Below, piece after piece: positions 33,968-41,971 of a DNA stretch of 64,000 nucleotides. The position numbers and the translations under genes were made by a program. The notes beneath the pieces are model-generated. The model was not told the DNA's origin, searched no databases, and saw only the letters and a program-made list of their open reading frames with translations. The DNA comes from Flavobacterium sp. ACN2 (GTDB taxonomy: Bacteria > Bacteroidota > Bacteroidia > Flavobacteriales > Flavobacteriaceae), in the NCBI RefSeq assembly GCF_002303885.1, contig NZ_MRCM01000003.1, forward strand, positions 1 to 64,000, read 5' to 3'. The first letter of the stretch is position 1, and each line of letters opens with the position of its first letter.

Positions 33968-35956
33968 CTATATCTTTTTAAGAATTATTTTTTCATTTTG
34001 GCTTACGATCATCTTCTGAAAAAACTCTTTTATCATTCCGTAATCCTCGGCTACAAAAATACTACTGTTGATTTCTTTTTGGCTCACAATTTGAATTTTG
34101 TTTTCAGAAACCGAAAAATTTAAAATAAAAGACATCAGCTTGTCCTCTGAAGATATTCTAAATGGTTTAGGAAGTGATTCTACAGTATATCCCTGCGGAA
34201 TTTCAATATTCAAATTAAACTTTTCTATGTTTTTATATCCAAAATAAACAGGCATTTGCCTTTTTTCTTGATTGAACGGATTTTTACTTTGGGTAAAAAA
34301 CAATAAAGGGTTTACAAAAATCTTCCCATCAATAATATCCGAACGGTTGCTTGAAGCAAAAGAAAAAGTTTCTATGACCGACTGATCTAAGTTTGATTTC
34401 TGATTTTCGATTGCATAATTTGAAATCTCTAAACCTCCCAATCTATTCTCTAATTTTTCAAGATAAGCGTCTTCCGTTTTAGTATTATTTTCTTCTCTAA
34501 AACTGTATGCATCATAATCTGTTCGTTGAACTCGAGCCTGACCATTCATTTTTCCGTCAGGATTTATTTTGACTATAAGACTGTAAATTTCTTTAGACTG
34601 TTGTGTTGGATCTAATTGAATTTCTTCAGAACTGCCATCTTTTTTGATTAATCTTCCGTTCCAATTTAAAACATTTAATGGTAAAATGTTTGGCGCCGTA
34701 AGTTTATGACTTGCATCCAAAAGAGTTTTTTTACCATCAATTTCGGCCGCAACTATTACATAATTGAATCCCGTTCTTGTTGGATACACTGGAAGTCCAT
34801 TTTGTATAGTACTTACCAAAACAGGATTGGCTTCTATACCAGCCGCACGAAGCATATTTATCAGAATAAAATTGATTTCTGCGACATTACCAGTTTGATC
34901 TTTATAAGCTTTTTCGACTCCTTTTTCTGTATAACAGCTATTAATCTCATTCCAATTCATTCGATTTTTAACATACGTAAAAATCAGATTTAATCTTTCC
35001 GTTTTATCTTCTACATTAGACAATAATTTATTCAGATCATCTGTAAATAAACTGCCTTGATTTAATTGTTTTCCAAAGCTGTCATCTTTAAAAATAGTTT
35101 TTGCCACACCTTCCCAAGTTAAACTGTAATCTTTTACAGGCTGATCAGGAAGACGCACTCTTTCTAATTCCTGCTGAATGCTTCCGCGATAATTTTCAAG
35201 ATTATTAATGTAAGGTTCCTCTTTTAATGCTGGAACATCTTTTCCTTTGTAAAAGGTTTCAATCTGTTTATAATTAAATGAGCTTGTCTGACTGTAAGCA
35301 TTATCAAAACTCTGACTAGCGCCTGTAAATTTAGATTCTGTTTCTAACGGAATTCCTCCAATTAAAATGGGTTTATAAATATAAAATTCTGGAATCTGTG
35401 TTTTGTAATAAAAATAGTCAACAGGAATACTGAACTGAACATCAAAATCGGGAAACTTCACCAGATTTTCAGATCTTAAAACATATTTGTATTCAATAAT
35501 AGAACCTACTTTTACATTGGGCAAAGTAATCGTCTTTTCTTTCCAATATTGATTGATTTTGTTTTTAAACTCGCCCTGATTATTTAATTTAGTTTTTACG
35601 ATGTTGCCATTTTCTAAATTATAGGTCACTGCATCTGAAAATTCCAAACGATCTTCATTTAACTTATCATAACCGATATAAAAACGCACTTTCTGGTCGG
35701 CCCAGCTTAAACCTTCTTTTTTATAAATTTTGATTTTCACTTCGCAGACATGGTTGGCATAAAATCCAACATCTTTATTATAGCCAAAATAAGTTCTTCC
35801 TTTTTTAAACAAGATAGCAGCGGGTGCGCTACTATCTTTAGGATGAACTTTTTCATTTAACTCTGCAATAGTTACTTTTCCCAAGTCATAATTTTGAGCT
35901 TGAATAGTTATTGTACTTCCCAAAAGGGTGATACAAATTAGAAGGAATCTCAGCAT
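33968..35956 (-). CDS. DUF3857 transglutaminase-like protein, catalytic residues lost (third of three)
   Basis: The 662-residue exported protein has a signal peptide (FLLICITLLGSTITIQAQ) and then a DUF3857 domain (about 45-250) and a transglutaminase-like domain (about 270-440). The sequence TGNVAEIN near 355 replaces the Cys-containing GDCK motif of active members, and FNYVIVAA replaces the His segment. It is therefore probably not an active transglutaminase or protease. The gene follows its paralogue at 35959 by 2 nt, in one operon. Confidence 0.88.
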   Translation of the reverse strand: MLRFLLICITLLGSTITIQAQNYDLGKVTIAELNEKVHPKDSSAPAAILFKKGRTYFGYNKDVGFYANHVCEVKIKIYKKEGLSWADQKVRFYIGYDKLNEDRLEFSDAVTYNLENGNIVKTKLNNQGEFKNKINQYWKEKTITLPNVKVGSIIEYKYVLRSENLVKFPDFDVQFSIPVDYFYYKTQIPEFYIYKPILIGGIPLETESKFTGASQSFDNAYSQTSSFNYKQIETFYKGKDVPALKEEPYINNLENYRGSIQQELERVRLPDQPVKDYSLTWEGVAKTIFKDDSFGKQLNQGSLFTDDLNKLLSNVEDKTERLNLIFTYVKNRMNWNEINSCYTEKGVEKAYKDQTGNVAEINFILINMLRAAGIEANPVLVSTIQNGLPVYPTRTGFNYVIVAAEIDGKKTLLDASHKLTAPNILPLNVLNWNGRLIKKDGSSEEIQLDPTQQSKEIYSLIVKINPDGKMNGQARVQRTDYDAYSFREENNTKTEDAYLEKLENRLGGLEISNYAIENQKSNLDQSVIETFSFASSNRSDIIDGKIFVNPLLFFTQSKNPFNQEKRQMPVYFGYKNIEKFNLNIEIPQGYTVESLPKPFRISSEDKLMSFILNFSVSENKIQIVSQKEINSSIFVAEDYGMIKEFFQKMIVSQNEKIILKKI

Positions 35957-35958
35957 AA

Positions 35959-37968
35959 TTAAATACGTTTCAAAACGATTTTTTCCGTTTCTTTTTCTAC
36001 CATTGTTTTATAATACTCTTTTAGCATCTCATATTTTTCAGCAGAAACAATGGCTTCATTTATTTGATGCAAAATAGACAACTGAAGTTTATTGTCGTTT
36101 GCCGCTATATTAAATTTAAAAACACCCAAATTATCTTCCATTGTTACAGCAGCTGGGGCTGGCAATGTTTCAACCACAAAGCCTTCTGGTATTTCAATAT
36201 TAATACTGTACTTATCTGTGAATGGAAAACTAAAATCTACTGGATATTCTCTACTTTCCTGCTTAAACGGATTATTATTTGTTGCAAAAAACAACATTGG
36301 ATTCAAATAAATTTTACCTCCAATAACTTCGCACAAATCATTTCCAGTAAAAGAATAACTTTCTATAATAGGAAGAAGGATATCCTTTTCGTTTGTTTTT
36401 GAATAATCGCTGATTTCGATTTTTTTATTTTTGTTTTCTAGCTTTTCTAAATATTCCTCTTCTTTTAAACCTTCAATATTGCCACGCGTAATCATGGCGT
36501 TATAATCCATGTATTGTCTTCTAGTTTTTCCTGTAACTTTTCCAGCGCTATCGATACTGTAATTCAGGAAAACATTATCAACAGAAGTTTTCTCTGGCAT
36601 TAAATTAATTTCTTCTGATGAACCGTCTTTTCTAATCAATCTTCCCGACCAATTTAAAACTCTAAGTGGCAAAACATTCGGAACTGTAAATTTTTCTGAC
36701 GCATCTAGTAAAACATATCCGTTTGGAGTTTCTACCGCAGCAATTACATAATTGAATGCCGTTCTGTTAGGAAACAGCGCTATTCCGTTTGAACGTGTAC
36801 TTACCAAAACTGGATTTGCTGTTAATCCTGAATAACGAAGCATCGCTGTAAGCATTAAATTTATATCGGCAATATTTCCCGTTTTTTCTTTGTACGCTTT
36901 TTTAACTCCATTATCACAGCCATAACCGTAATATTTATTCCATTTTACGTTTGATTTTACGTGATTTAAAATAACTAAGATTTTTTCTTCAGGCGTATTG
37001 ATTCCTGAAAGTATTTTTTTCAAATCATCTTCAAAATAACCTGTTTTATTAAGCTCAGGACCAAAATCATCATAATCATAAATTGTTCTTACAACCGAAG
37101 CCCAATCTGCAGAATATTCTTTAAGCACCTGATTTGGAAATTTCGTCATTGATAATTCGTGAGCAACAGACGATGTATAATTATCAATATTGTTAACATA
37201 AGCCTCATCTTTCATTGCTGGAAAATCTACCGCTTTGTACGTAACTTGATCTTCCATATAACTTAAATAATCAGTAGAAAAATTAGTCGATGTCACACGT
37301 CCACCCGATCTTTCCTTGTTATTAAAAGTGATACTTTTGGCAACCCTTGCTGTTGTTGCCTTAGGAAAAAAATAACCTTTTTGTCTTGGACTGAAAGTGT
37401 AATATTCGGGAATGAATGTTGAAAATTCAGAATAGTTCACTGGAATACTCGTTTGAAAATCCCAATCTCTTATTATTTCCTGTGGACATTTAATACTATA
37501 TTTAAATTCAATAACAGAACCTTCTTTTACATTAGGCATTGTTATTTTTTTTAAGCTTTTATATTTATTTAGTACTTCCTCAAAAACGCCATCACTTTTA
37601 AGCTTCGTTTTTTCAATTTTACCGCCAACTATGTTGTAAGTTACAGCATCCGAAAAAGACACTTTCTCTCTTAGACCAGAATAATTATAGAACCAAACAT
37701 CCTGGTTTGCCCAATCTAGGCCTTCTTTTTTGTAAATTTTAATTCTGGTTTCTACATCTGTCACTGTGACAAAACCATCATTAACATCATACTCAATTCT
37801 TGCTGTTCCTTTTTTATACAAAATAGCGGCTGTCGCTGCCGAATCTTTCGGGTGCGACTTTTGTTCTAATTCTGCAATGGATACTTTTCCTAATTTAAAT
37901 TCCTGCGACATCGCTTTTGAAGCGATCAATAAAAGCACAGTGAGACTAAATAATTTAATAATTTTCAT
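35959..37968 (-). CDS. DUF3857 transglutaminase-like protein, catalytic residues lost (second of three)
   Basis: The 669-residue exported protein has a signal peptide (LFSLTVLLLIASKAMSQ), a DUF3857 domain (about 45-260) and a transglutaminase-like domain (about 280-450). TGNIADIN near 364 stands where active members have GDCK, and FNYVIAAV stands where they have the His. It is clearly a close paralogue of the protein at 33968: VSIAELEQKSHPKDSAATAA, FPNRTAFNYVI and LNWSGRLIRKDGSSEEI are shared patterns. The decamer array at 37970-38019 lies just upstream. Confidence 0.88.
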   Translation of the reverse strand: MKIIKLFSLTVLLLIASKAMSQEFKLGKVSIAELEQKSHPKDSAATAAILYKKGTARIEYDVNDGFVTVTDVETRIKIYKKEGLDWANQDVWFYNYSGLREKVSFSDAVTYNIVGGKIEKTKLKSDGVFEEVLNKYKSLKKITMPNVKEGSVIEFKYSIKCPQEIIRDWDFQTSIPVNYSEFSTFIPEYYTFSPRQKGYFFPKATTARVAKSITFNNKERSGGRVTSTNFSTDYLSYMEDQVTYKAVDFPAMKDEAYVNNIDNYTSSVAHELSMTKFPNQVLKEYSADWASVVRTIYDYDDFGPELNKTGYFEDDLKKILSGINTPEEKILVILNHVKSNVKWNKYYGYGCDNGVKKAYKEKTGNIADINLMLTAMLRYSGLTANPVLVSTRSNGIALFPNRTAFNYVIAAVETPNGYVLLDASEKFTVPNVLPLRVLNWSGRLIRKDGSSEEINLMPEKTSVDNVFLNYSIDSAGKVTGKTRRQYMDYNAMITRGNIEGLKEEEYLEKLENKNKKIEISDYSKTNEKDILLPIIESYSFTGNDLCEVIGGKIYLNPMLFFATNNNPFKQESREYPVDFSFPFTDKYSINIEIPEGFVVETLPAPAAVTMEDNLGVFKFNIAANDNKLQLSILHQINEAIVSAEKYEMLKEYYKTMVEKETEKIVLKRI

Positions 37969-37969
37969 T

Positions 37970-38019
37970 GGTAATTTTTGGTTTACTTTGGTTACACTTG
38001 TTAGTTTTTGGTTAATATT
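37970..38019. repeat. Decamer array, five GGTTAnnnTT-like units
   Basis: Units are GGTAATTTTT, GGTTTACTTT, GGTTACACTT, GTTAGTTTTT, GGTTAATATT. The array spans the short spacer between two DUF3857 genes and includes the stop codon of the upstream one. It is the only 10-nt array I found. Confidence 0.65.
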
Positions 38020-39908
38020 ATTTTGGCGTTATCGTTTCTCGAGACTTGTTCCATAAATAGGCGATACTCATCATATTCTTTGTTCGAATATTTTCCTTTA
38101 TTTAAAAACATCGATCTTTTATAAGTCAGTTTATTATTGTCTTTTTTAATGATTTCGGTTTTGTATTCGCCAAATTTGCCTTTTAGCTCATAATTGGAAG
38201 GCAGGAATTCGATACTGAAACCTTCTGGAAGATTGATTTCAATTTCATCGGTATCTAAAAAACCACGTTGTATTTGAAAAGGATTTTTTCGGTTTCTAAT
38301 GCGTTTTACGTTTCCTGTATATTGATTGAAAGCATCGACTACAAAAATCATTTTGTTACCCGTAATAGCTCCATAATTTACAGCACTTATCTGAACATCT
38401 TCAGTAAAACGAATATTTTCTTTATCATTTGTAAAAGTAATTTTACCTAGTTTCAAGTTGTTGATATTATCCCAATACTCTTTATAATGTTCCTCTTTTT
38501 CATTTGGCTGCATGGTTTCTACTCGAGATTTAGAAGCATACACACTTCCTTGAGAGGCTATTTTTAAAGTGCCAGAAAAATTTCCAGTTGGATCAATTGT
38601 GTAAACTCCTTTCCCTACTTGCGTGTTTCCTTTATCATCGTAGATTTTAGTTCGTACAATTTGCCCTCCTTCAGGTTTTACAACCAAAACATCGCGATCG
38701 TCAGTAAAAATTCCTTGATATCCAAACGGATCGTCCTGACTTGTACATTCTAACCAGATATAATTATCTTTATTAGGAATGGCTAAAATCATATGATTCC
38801 CTTGCATCGAAACAAAATCAGATTGAATATTTTCTTTGTAACGATCACCATATAAAATAGTATTATAAGATGGAACATCTACAACCTCTAAAAGCGCTTT
38901 TGTATAGTTTGACAACGCTTTGCAATCTCCATATCCTAAACGGTCAACATCGTTGGCTAGCATAGGTTTCCAACCGCCAATGCCAATTGCAATGTTTACA
39001 TATCGCGATTTTTTTTGTACATAATCGTAAATGATTTTAGCTTTCTTGATAGGATCTTTTTCATCTCCAACCAATGCTTTAATTTTTGCTTTGGTATCTT
39101 CTGTCAAAACAGTCGTACCGGTTAAGATTTTATCTTCATACCATTTCCCAAATGCTTCCCAAGTAGTAGCATTTCCGTCCACTCCTTCTAAGTGAAAGTT
39201 TTCTAATCCCATCATGACTTTAGGAAAAAGATCTGAAGGAGAAGGGCTAAGATCTTCTTGTTTTTGAGCCGTGATATTTGTTGCTGTATAACTTAGATTT
39301 GTATCTGTATCGGCTGTTTTGGTTATGTTGAAGTTATCAAATTGGAACTCTTTTTTCTTAAAGCCCAATCCTTTCGGGAAAGTTACATTCAAAACGCATT
39401 TTTCTACGCTCAAATAATAACCTCCAATAAAATACCATTTTGGTATAAATGCAGTATTTGAAGTTTCAACTTCGCTGGTATAAGCAATTGTAAAAGGATA
39501 GGAAATGGGTGTATAATTTAAATAAAGCACTCGATTGTCAGAAAAAAGAGTACTTCCGCCTACAGCGCTCTGATCTTTAAAATCTTTTCTTTTGATTTTT
39601 TTTATCTCATTCCCCAATGCATCATAAACTACAGCTTCGATATTTTTTATTGAAGTTGTTTTATCATAATGACAGTATGCGTCAATATCATTTAGACCCT
39701 TTTCATTTAAAACAGAAACCACTCTTTGGGTCTTAATATTCATACTTCTTTGCGAAGCAATAACAATATCCATTTGGTCTAAACGAAGAACAGCATTGGC
39801 ATTATGTTTTAAACTATCTGGAATAGAAAGAATAGGATAATTGCTCTTTTGGGCGAATGAATTAAGGGTTGTTAAGAATAAAAATAACGCAAAAAAAAGG
39901 TTTTTCAT
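38001..39908 (-). CDS. DUF3857 transglutaminase-like protein with intact catalytic motif (first of three)
   Basis: The 635-residue exported protein has a signal peptide (NLFFALFLFLTTLNSFAQ), a DUF3857 domain (about 50-240) and a transglutaminase-like domain (about 265-400). RLGYGDCKALSNYTKALL near 327 carries the catalytic Cys, GNHMILAI near 370 the His, and YIWLECTS near 386 the acidic partner. It is the most distant of the three tandem paralogues and the only one that looks catalytically competent. Enzymatic activity (peptidase or transglutaminase) is inferred. The operon promoter is at 39925-39957. Confidence 0.88.
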   Translation of the reverse strand: MKNLFFALFLFLTTLNSFAQKSNYPILSIPDSLKHNANAVLRLDQMDIVIASQRSMNIKTQRVVSVLNEKGLNDIDAYCHYDKTTSIKNIEAVVYDALGNEIKKIKRKDFKDQSAVGGSTLFSDNRVLYLNYTPISYPFTIAYTSEVETSNTAFIPKWYFIGGYYLSVEKCVLNVTFPKGLGFKKKEFQFDNFNITKTADTDTNLSYTATNITAQKQEDLSPSPSDLFPKVMMGLENFHLEGVDGNATTWEAFGKWYEDKILTGTTVLTEDTKAKIKALVGDEKDPIKKAKIIYDYVQKKSRYVNIAIGIGGWKPMLANDVDRLGYGDCKALSNYTKALLEVVDVPSYNTILYGDRYKENIQSDFVSMQGNHMILAIPNKDNYIWLECTSQDDPFGYQGIFTDDRDVLVVKPEGGQIVRTKIYDDKGNTQVGKGVYTIDPTGNFSGTLKIASQGSVYASKSRVETMQPNEKEEHYKEYWDNINNLKLGKITFTNDKENIRFTEDVQISAVNYGAITGNKMIFVVDAFNQYTGNVKRIRNRKNPFQIQRGFLDTDEIEINLPEGFSIEFLPSNYELKGKFGEYKTEIIKKDNNKLTYKRSMFLNKGKYSNKEYDEYRLFMEQVSRNDNAKIILTKN

Positions 39909-39924
39909 TAGTAGGGATTTTCGT

Positions 39925-39957
39925 CAAATATATATTATTTTCAGAAATCCTTAACAA
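39925..39957 (-). promoter_or_regulatory. Promoter of the DUF3857 operon
   Basis: TTG, 22 nt, TATATTTG on the minus strand, with the -7 box about 17 nt upstream of the first DUF3857 start codon. Confidence 0.6.
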
Positions 39958-39973
39958 ATGTTTAATAATATTT

Positions 39974-40426
39974 TTACTCTCTGTTTTTGCTATCCATTAC
40001 AATGGTAACGGGCCCGTCATTGAGAAGACTGACTTTCATATCGGCGCCAAAAATTCCTGTTTGCACTTTCTTGCCCAACTCTTTTTCTATTGCTTGAACA
40101 AAATTCTCATACGTCGGAATTGCAAAATCTGGTTTTGAGGCTTTTATATAAGAAGGACGGTTTCCTTTCTTAGTGGATGCATGAAGTGTAAACTGACTTA
40201 CAACAATAATATCGCCGTTAATATCCTGCACCGAACAATTCATAACATCATTTTCGTCTCCAAAAATTCTCATTTTAATGATTTTCCCAGCCAACCAATC
40301 AATATCTTCTTGTGTATCGGCATCTTCAATTCCGACTAAAACCAATAAGCCTTTTTGAATGTCGGCTGTTTTTTGACTTTCAACAGTTACTGATGCTTGG
40401 GAAACTCTTTGAATAACTACTCTCAT
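39974..40426 (-). CDS. dtd: D-aminoacyl-tRNA deacylase
   Basis: DTD removes D-amino acids wrongly attached to tRNA. The 150-residue protein begins MRVVIQRVSQASVTVE and contains VGIEDADTQEDIDWLAGKI. The two active-site signatures are VSQFTLHASTKKGNRPSY (SQFTL motif, about 76-93) and LLNDGPVTIVMDS (NxGPVT motif, about 134-146). Length and motifs are canonical. It precedes the DUF3857 operon, from which 65 nt including that operon's promoter separate it. Confidence 0.97.
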   Translation of the reverse strand: MRVVIQRVSQASVTVESQKTADIQKGLLVLVGIEDADTQEDIDWLAGKIIKMRIFGDENDVMNCSVQDINGDIIVVSQFTLHASTKKGNRPSYIKASKPDFAIPTYENFVQAIEKELGKKVQTGIFGADMKVSLLNDGPVTIVMDSKNRE

Positions 40427-40430
40427 AGAA

Positions 40431-40465
40431 AATTGTGAATTGTGAATGGTAAATTGTGAATTATG
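40431..40465. repeat. Heptamer array, five AATTGTG-like units (left copy)
   Basis: Units are AATTGTG, AATTGTG, AATGGTA, AATTGTG, AATTATG. Positions 40438-40462 are the exact reverse complement of 40831-40855, so the four-helix-bundle gene is flanked by 25-bp perfect inverted repeats. Confidence 0.8.
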
Positions 40466-40823
40466 TAGTGCTTAGTTTTTGCTTGGAAGTTATGATAATT
40501 GAAGCTAAAATTTTATTTATTTCCACAATATCAGACTTTACAGATTGAAATGGAATCTCATTTAAGTAATTGGATTGAAAAAGCAATTCAAGCCAATAAT
40601 CTGTTTCATTTGCTTCTTTTTGTGCAATTGCAAGTTTATGAATAAAGTCTTTTTTACTTTCTGCTTGCTCAGATTCTCTAATTAATGCACCTATCGCCGT
40701 ACCACTGCGAAGTAATTGTTTACTCAAAACATACTCCTTTTTATCATCTTTTAAAAATTGAATAAGTTTAATAATTCTAAGTGCAAAATTAAAAGACTTT
40801 GTTTTAATTATGTTATCAGCCAT
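40461..40823 (-). CDS. Four-helix-bundle protein (23S rRNA intervening-sequence protein family)
   Basis: The 120-residue helical protein matches the family found in 23S rRNA intervening sequences and widely as stand-alone genes. Landmarks are SFNFALRIIKLIQFL (about 10-24), LSKQLLRSGTAIGALIRESEQAESKKDFIHKLAIAQKEA (about 34-72) and ETDYWLELLFQSNYL. The function is unknown; the fold forms oligomeric helical bundles. Both ends of the gene lie inside heptamer arrays in inverted orientation, which resembles the stem that closes rRNA intervening sequences. No rRNA is adjacent here. Confidence 0.9.
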   Translation of the reverse strand: MADNIIKTKSFNFALRIIKLIQFLKDDKKEYVLSKQLLRSGTAIGALIRESEQAESKKDFIHKLAIAQKEANETDYWLELLFQSNYLNEIPFQSVKSDIVEINKILASIIITSKQKLSTT

Positions 40824-40855
40824 AATTCAAAATTCACAATTTACCATTCACAATT
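40821..40855. repeat. Heptamer array, five units (right copy, inverted)
   Basis: On the minus strand the units are AATTGTG, AATGGTA, AATTGTG, AATTTTG, AATTATG. It overlaps the start codon of the four-helix-bundle gene and ends at the rsgA stop. Confidence 0.8.
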
Positions 40856-41831
40856 ACTTACGTGTTTCATCACTAGCAGCGCGATCTTCACCATACGTAT
40901 CGGTGCGGTAATGCTCTTCGTCGCCTTCAAGAATTTTAAGGTAACTATTATATCGTGACCAAGCAATTTCATCTTTTTCTAAAGCTGCTTTTATGGCACA
41001 ATGAGGTTCTTCTTTGTGTAAACAGTTGTTAAACTTACATTGATCTTTCAGTTTGAAGAATTCAGGAAAATAACCACTAATTTCTGATGGTTCCATATCA
41101 ACAATTCCGAAACCTTTAATTCCCGGCGTATCAATAATTCGAGCATCAAAAGACAAATCATACATTTCCGCAAAAGTTGTAGTGTGCTGCCCTTGCTTGC
41201 TTTGTTCTGAAATTACTGAAGTTTTTAAATGGAGACTCGGTTCAAGTGCATTGACCAAAGTTGATTTTCCAACACCAGAATGTCCAGAAAACATACTTAC
41301 TTTACCAATCATCATTTCTTTTAGCTTGTCAACGCCTTTGTTTTCTGTCGAAGAAATACGAAGACATTTATATCCAATTTCAGAATAAATATGCTGCAAA
41401 TAAAGCTGATCGTCTAAAGTCTGATCTGTTAAAGTATCTATTTTATTAAAAACAAGAATGGCTTCGATTCCGTATGCTTCTGCAGTAACCAAAAAACGAT
41501 CAATAAAACTTGTCGTTGTTGGCGGATTATCAATTGTAATCAATAAAAAAACCTGATCGATATTAGAAGCAATAATGTGAATCTGTTTTGATAAGTTAAC
41601 CGATTTACGAACGATATAGTTTTTTCTTTCGTGAATAGTATGAATTGTTCCTGTAATGGCATCTGAAGTTTCATCCAACTCATAATCAACAATATCACCT
41701 ACAGCAATAGGATTGGTACTTTTAATACCTTTTATTCTGAATTTCCCTTTCATACGGCATTCCACAAAATCTCCATTTTGAGATTTTACGGTGTACCAGC
41801 TTCCTGTAGATTTATAAACGGTTCCTGTCAT
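40854..41831 (-). CDS. rsgA: Small ribosomal subunit biogenesis GTPase RsgA
   Basis: RsgA is a circularly permuted GTPase that helps mature the 30S subunit. The 325-residue protein has an N-terminal OB-fold (about 1-70), then in permuted order LVFNKIDTL (G4, about 122-130), GHSGVGKSTLVNAL (G1, about 183-196) and DTPGIKGFG (G3, about 236-244). The C-terminal zinc site is CKFNNCLHKEEPHCAIK (about 270-286). Its promoter lies inside the terminator of the VIT-protein gene upstream. Confidence 0.96.
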   Translation of the reverse strand: MTGTVYKSTGSWYTVKSQNGDFVECRMKGKFRIKGIKSTNPIAVGDIVDYELDETSDAITGTIHTIHERKNYIVRKSVNLSKQIHIIASNIDQVFLLITIDNPPTTTSFIDRFLVTAEAYGIEAILVFNKIDTLTDQTLDDQLYLQHIYSEIGYKCLRISSTENKGVDKLKEMMIGKVSMFSGHSGVGKSTLVNALEPSLHLKTSVISEQSKQGQHTTTFAEMYDLSFDARIIDTPGIKGFGIVDMEPSEISGYFPEFFKLKDQCKFNNCLHKEEPHCAIKAALEKDEIAWSRYNSYLKILEGDEEHYRTDTYGEDRAASDETRK

Positions 41832-41833
41832 TC

Positions 41834-41868
41834 TTTAATTTTAGATTGTAAATTTTAGATTTTAGATT
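41834..41868. repeat. Heptamer array, five TTAGATT-like units
   Basis: Units are TTTAATT, TTAGATT, GTAAATT, TTAGATT, TTAGATT. It fills the rsgA leader between promoter and start codon, in the same position as the array upstream of queA. Confidence 0.8.
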
Positions 41869-41889
41869 ACGCTTTAAAACCTAAAAAAT

Positions 41890-41943
41890 AAAAGGCAAAA
41901 TTACGTTTTTAGAATGGAACAACGCAATTTCGCCTTTTAAATT
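41890..41943 (-). terminator. Terminator of the VIT-protein gene
   Basis: On the minus strand AAAGGCGAAATT and AATTTTGCCTTT arms are followed by TATTTTTT. The hairpin lies 30 nt past the stop and overlaps the rsgA promoter. Confidence 0.65.
41896..41927 (-). promoter_or_regulatory. Promoter of rsgA, embedded in the upstream terminator
   Basis: TTG, 21 nt, TAATTTTG on the minus strand. Another TTG would give a 16-nt spacer. The -7 box falls in the 3' arm of the terminator stem. Confidence 0.55.
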
Positions 41944-41971
41944 TGAAGGACATATCCTTAATTTGCAGACT

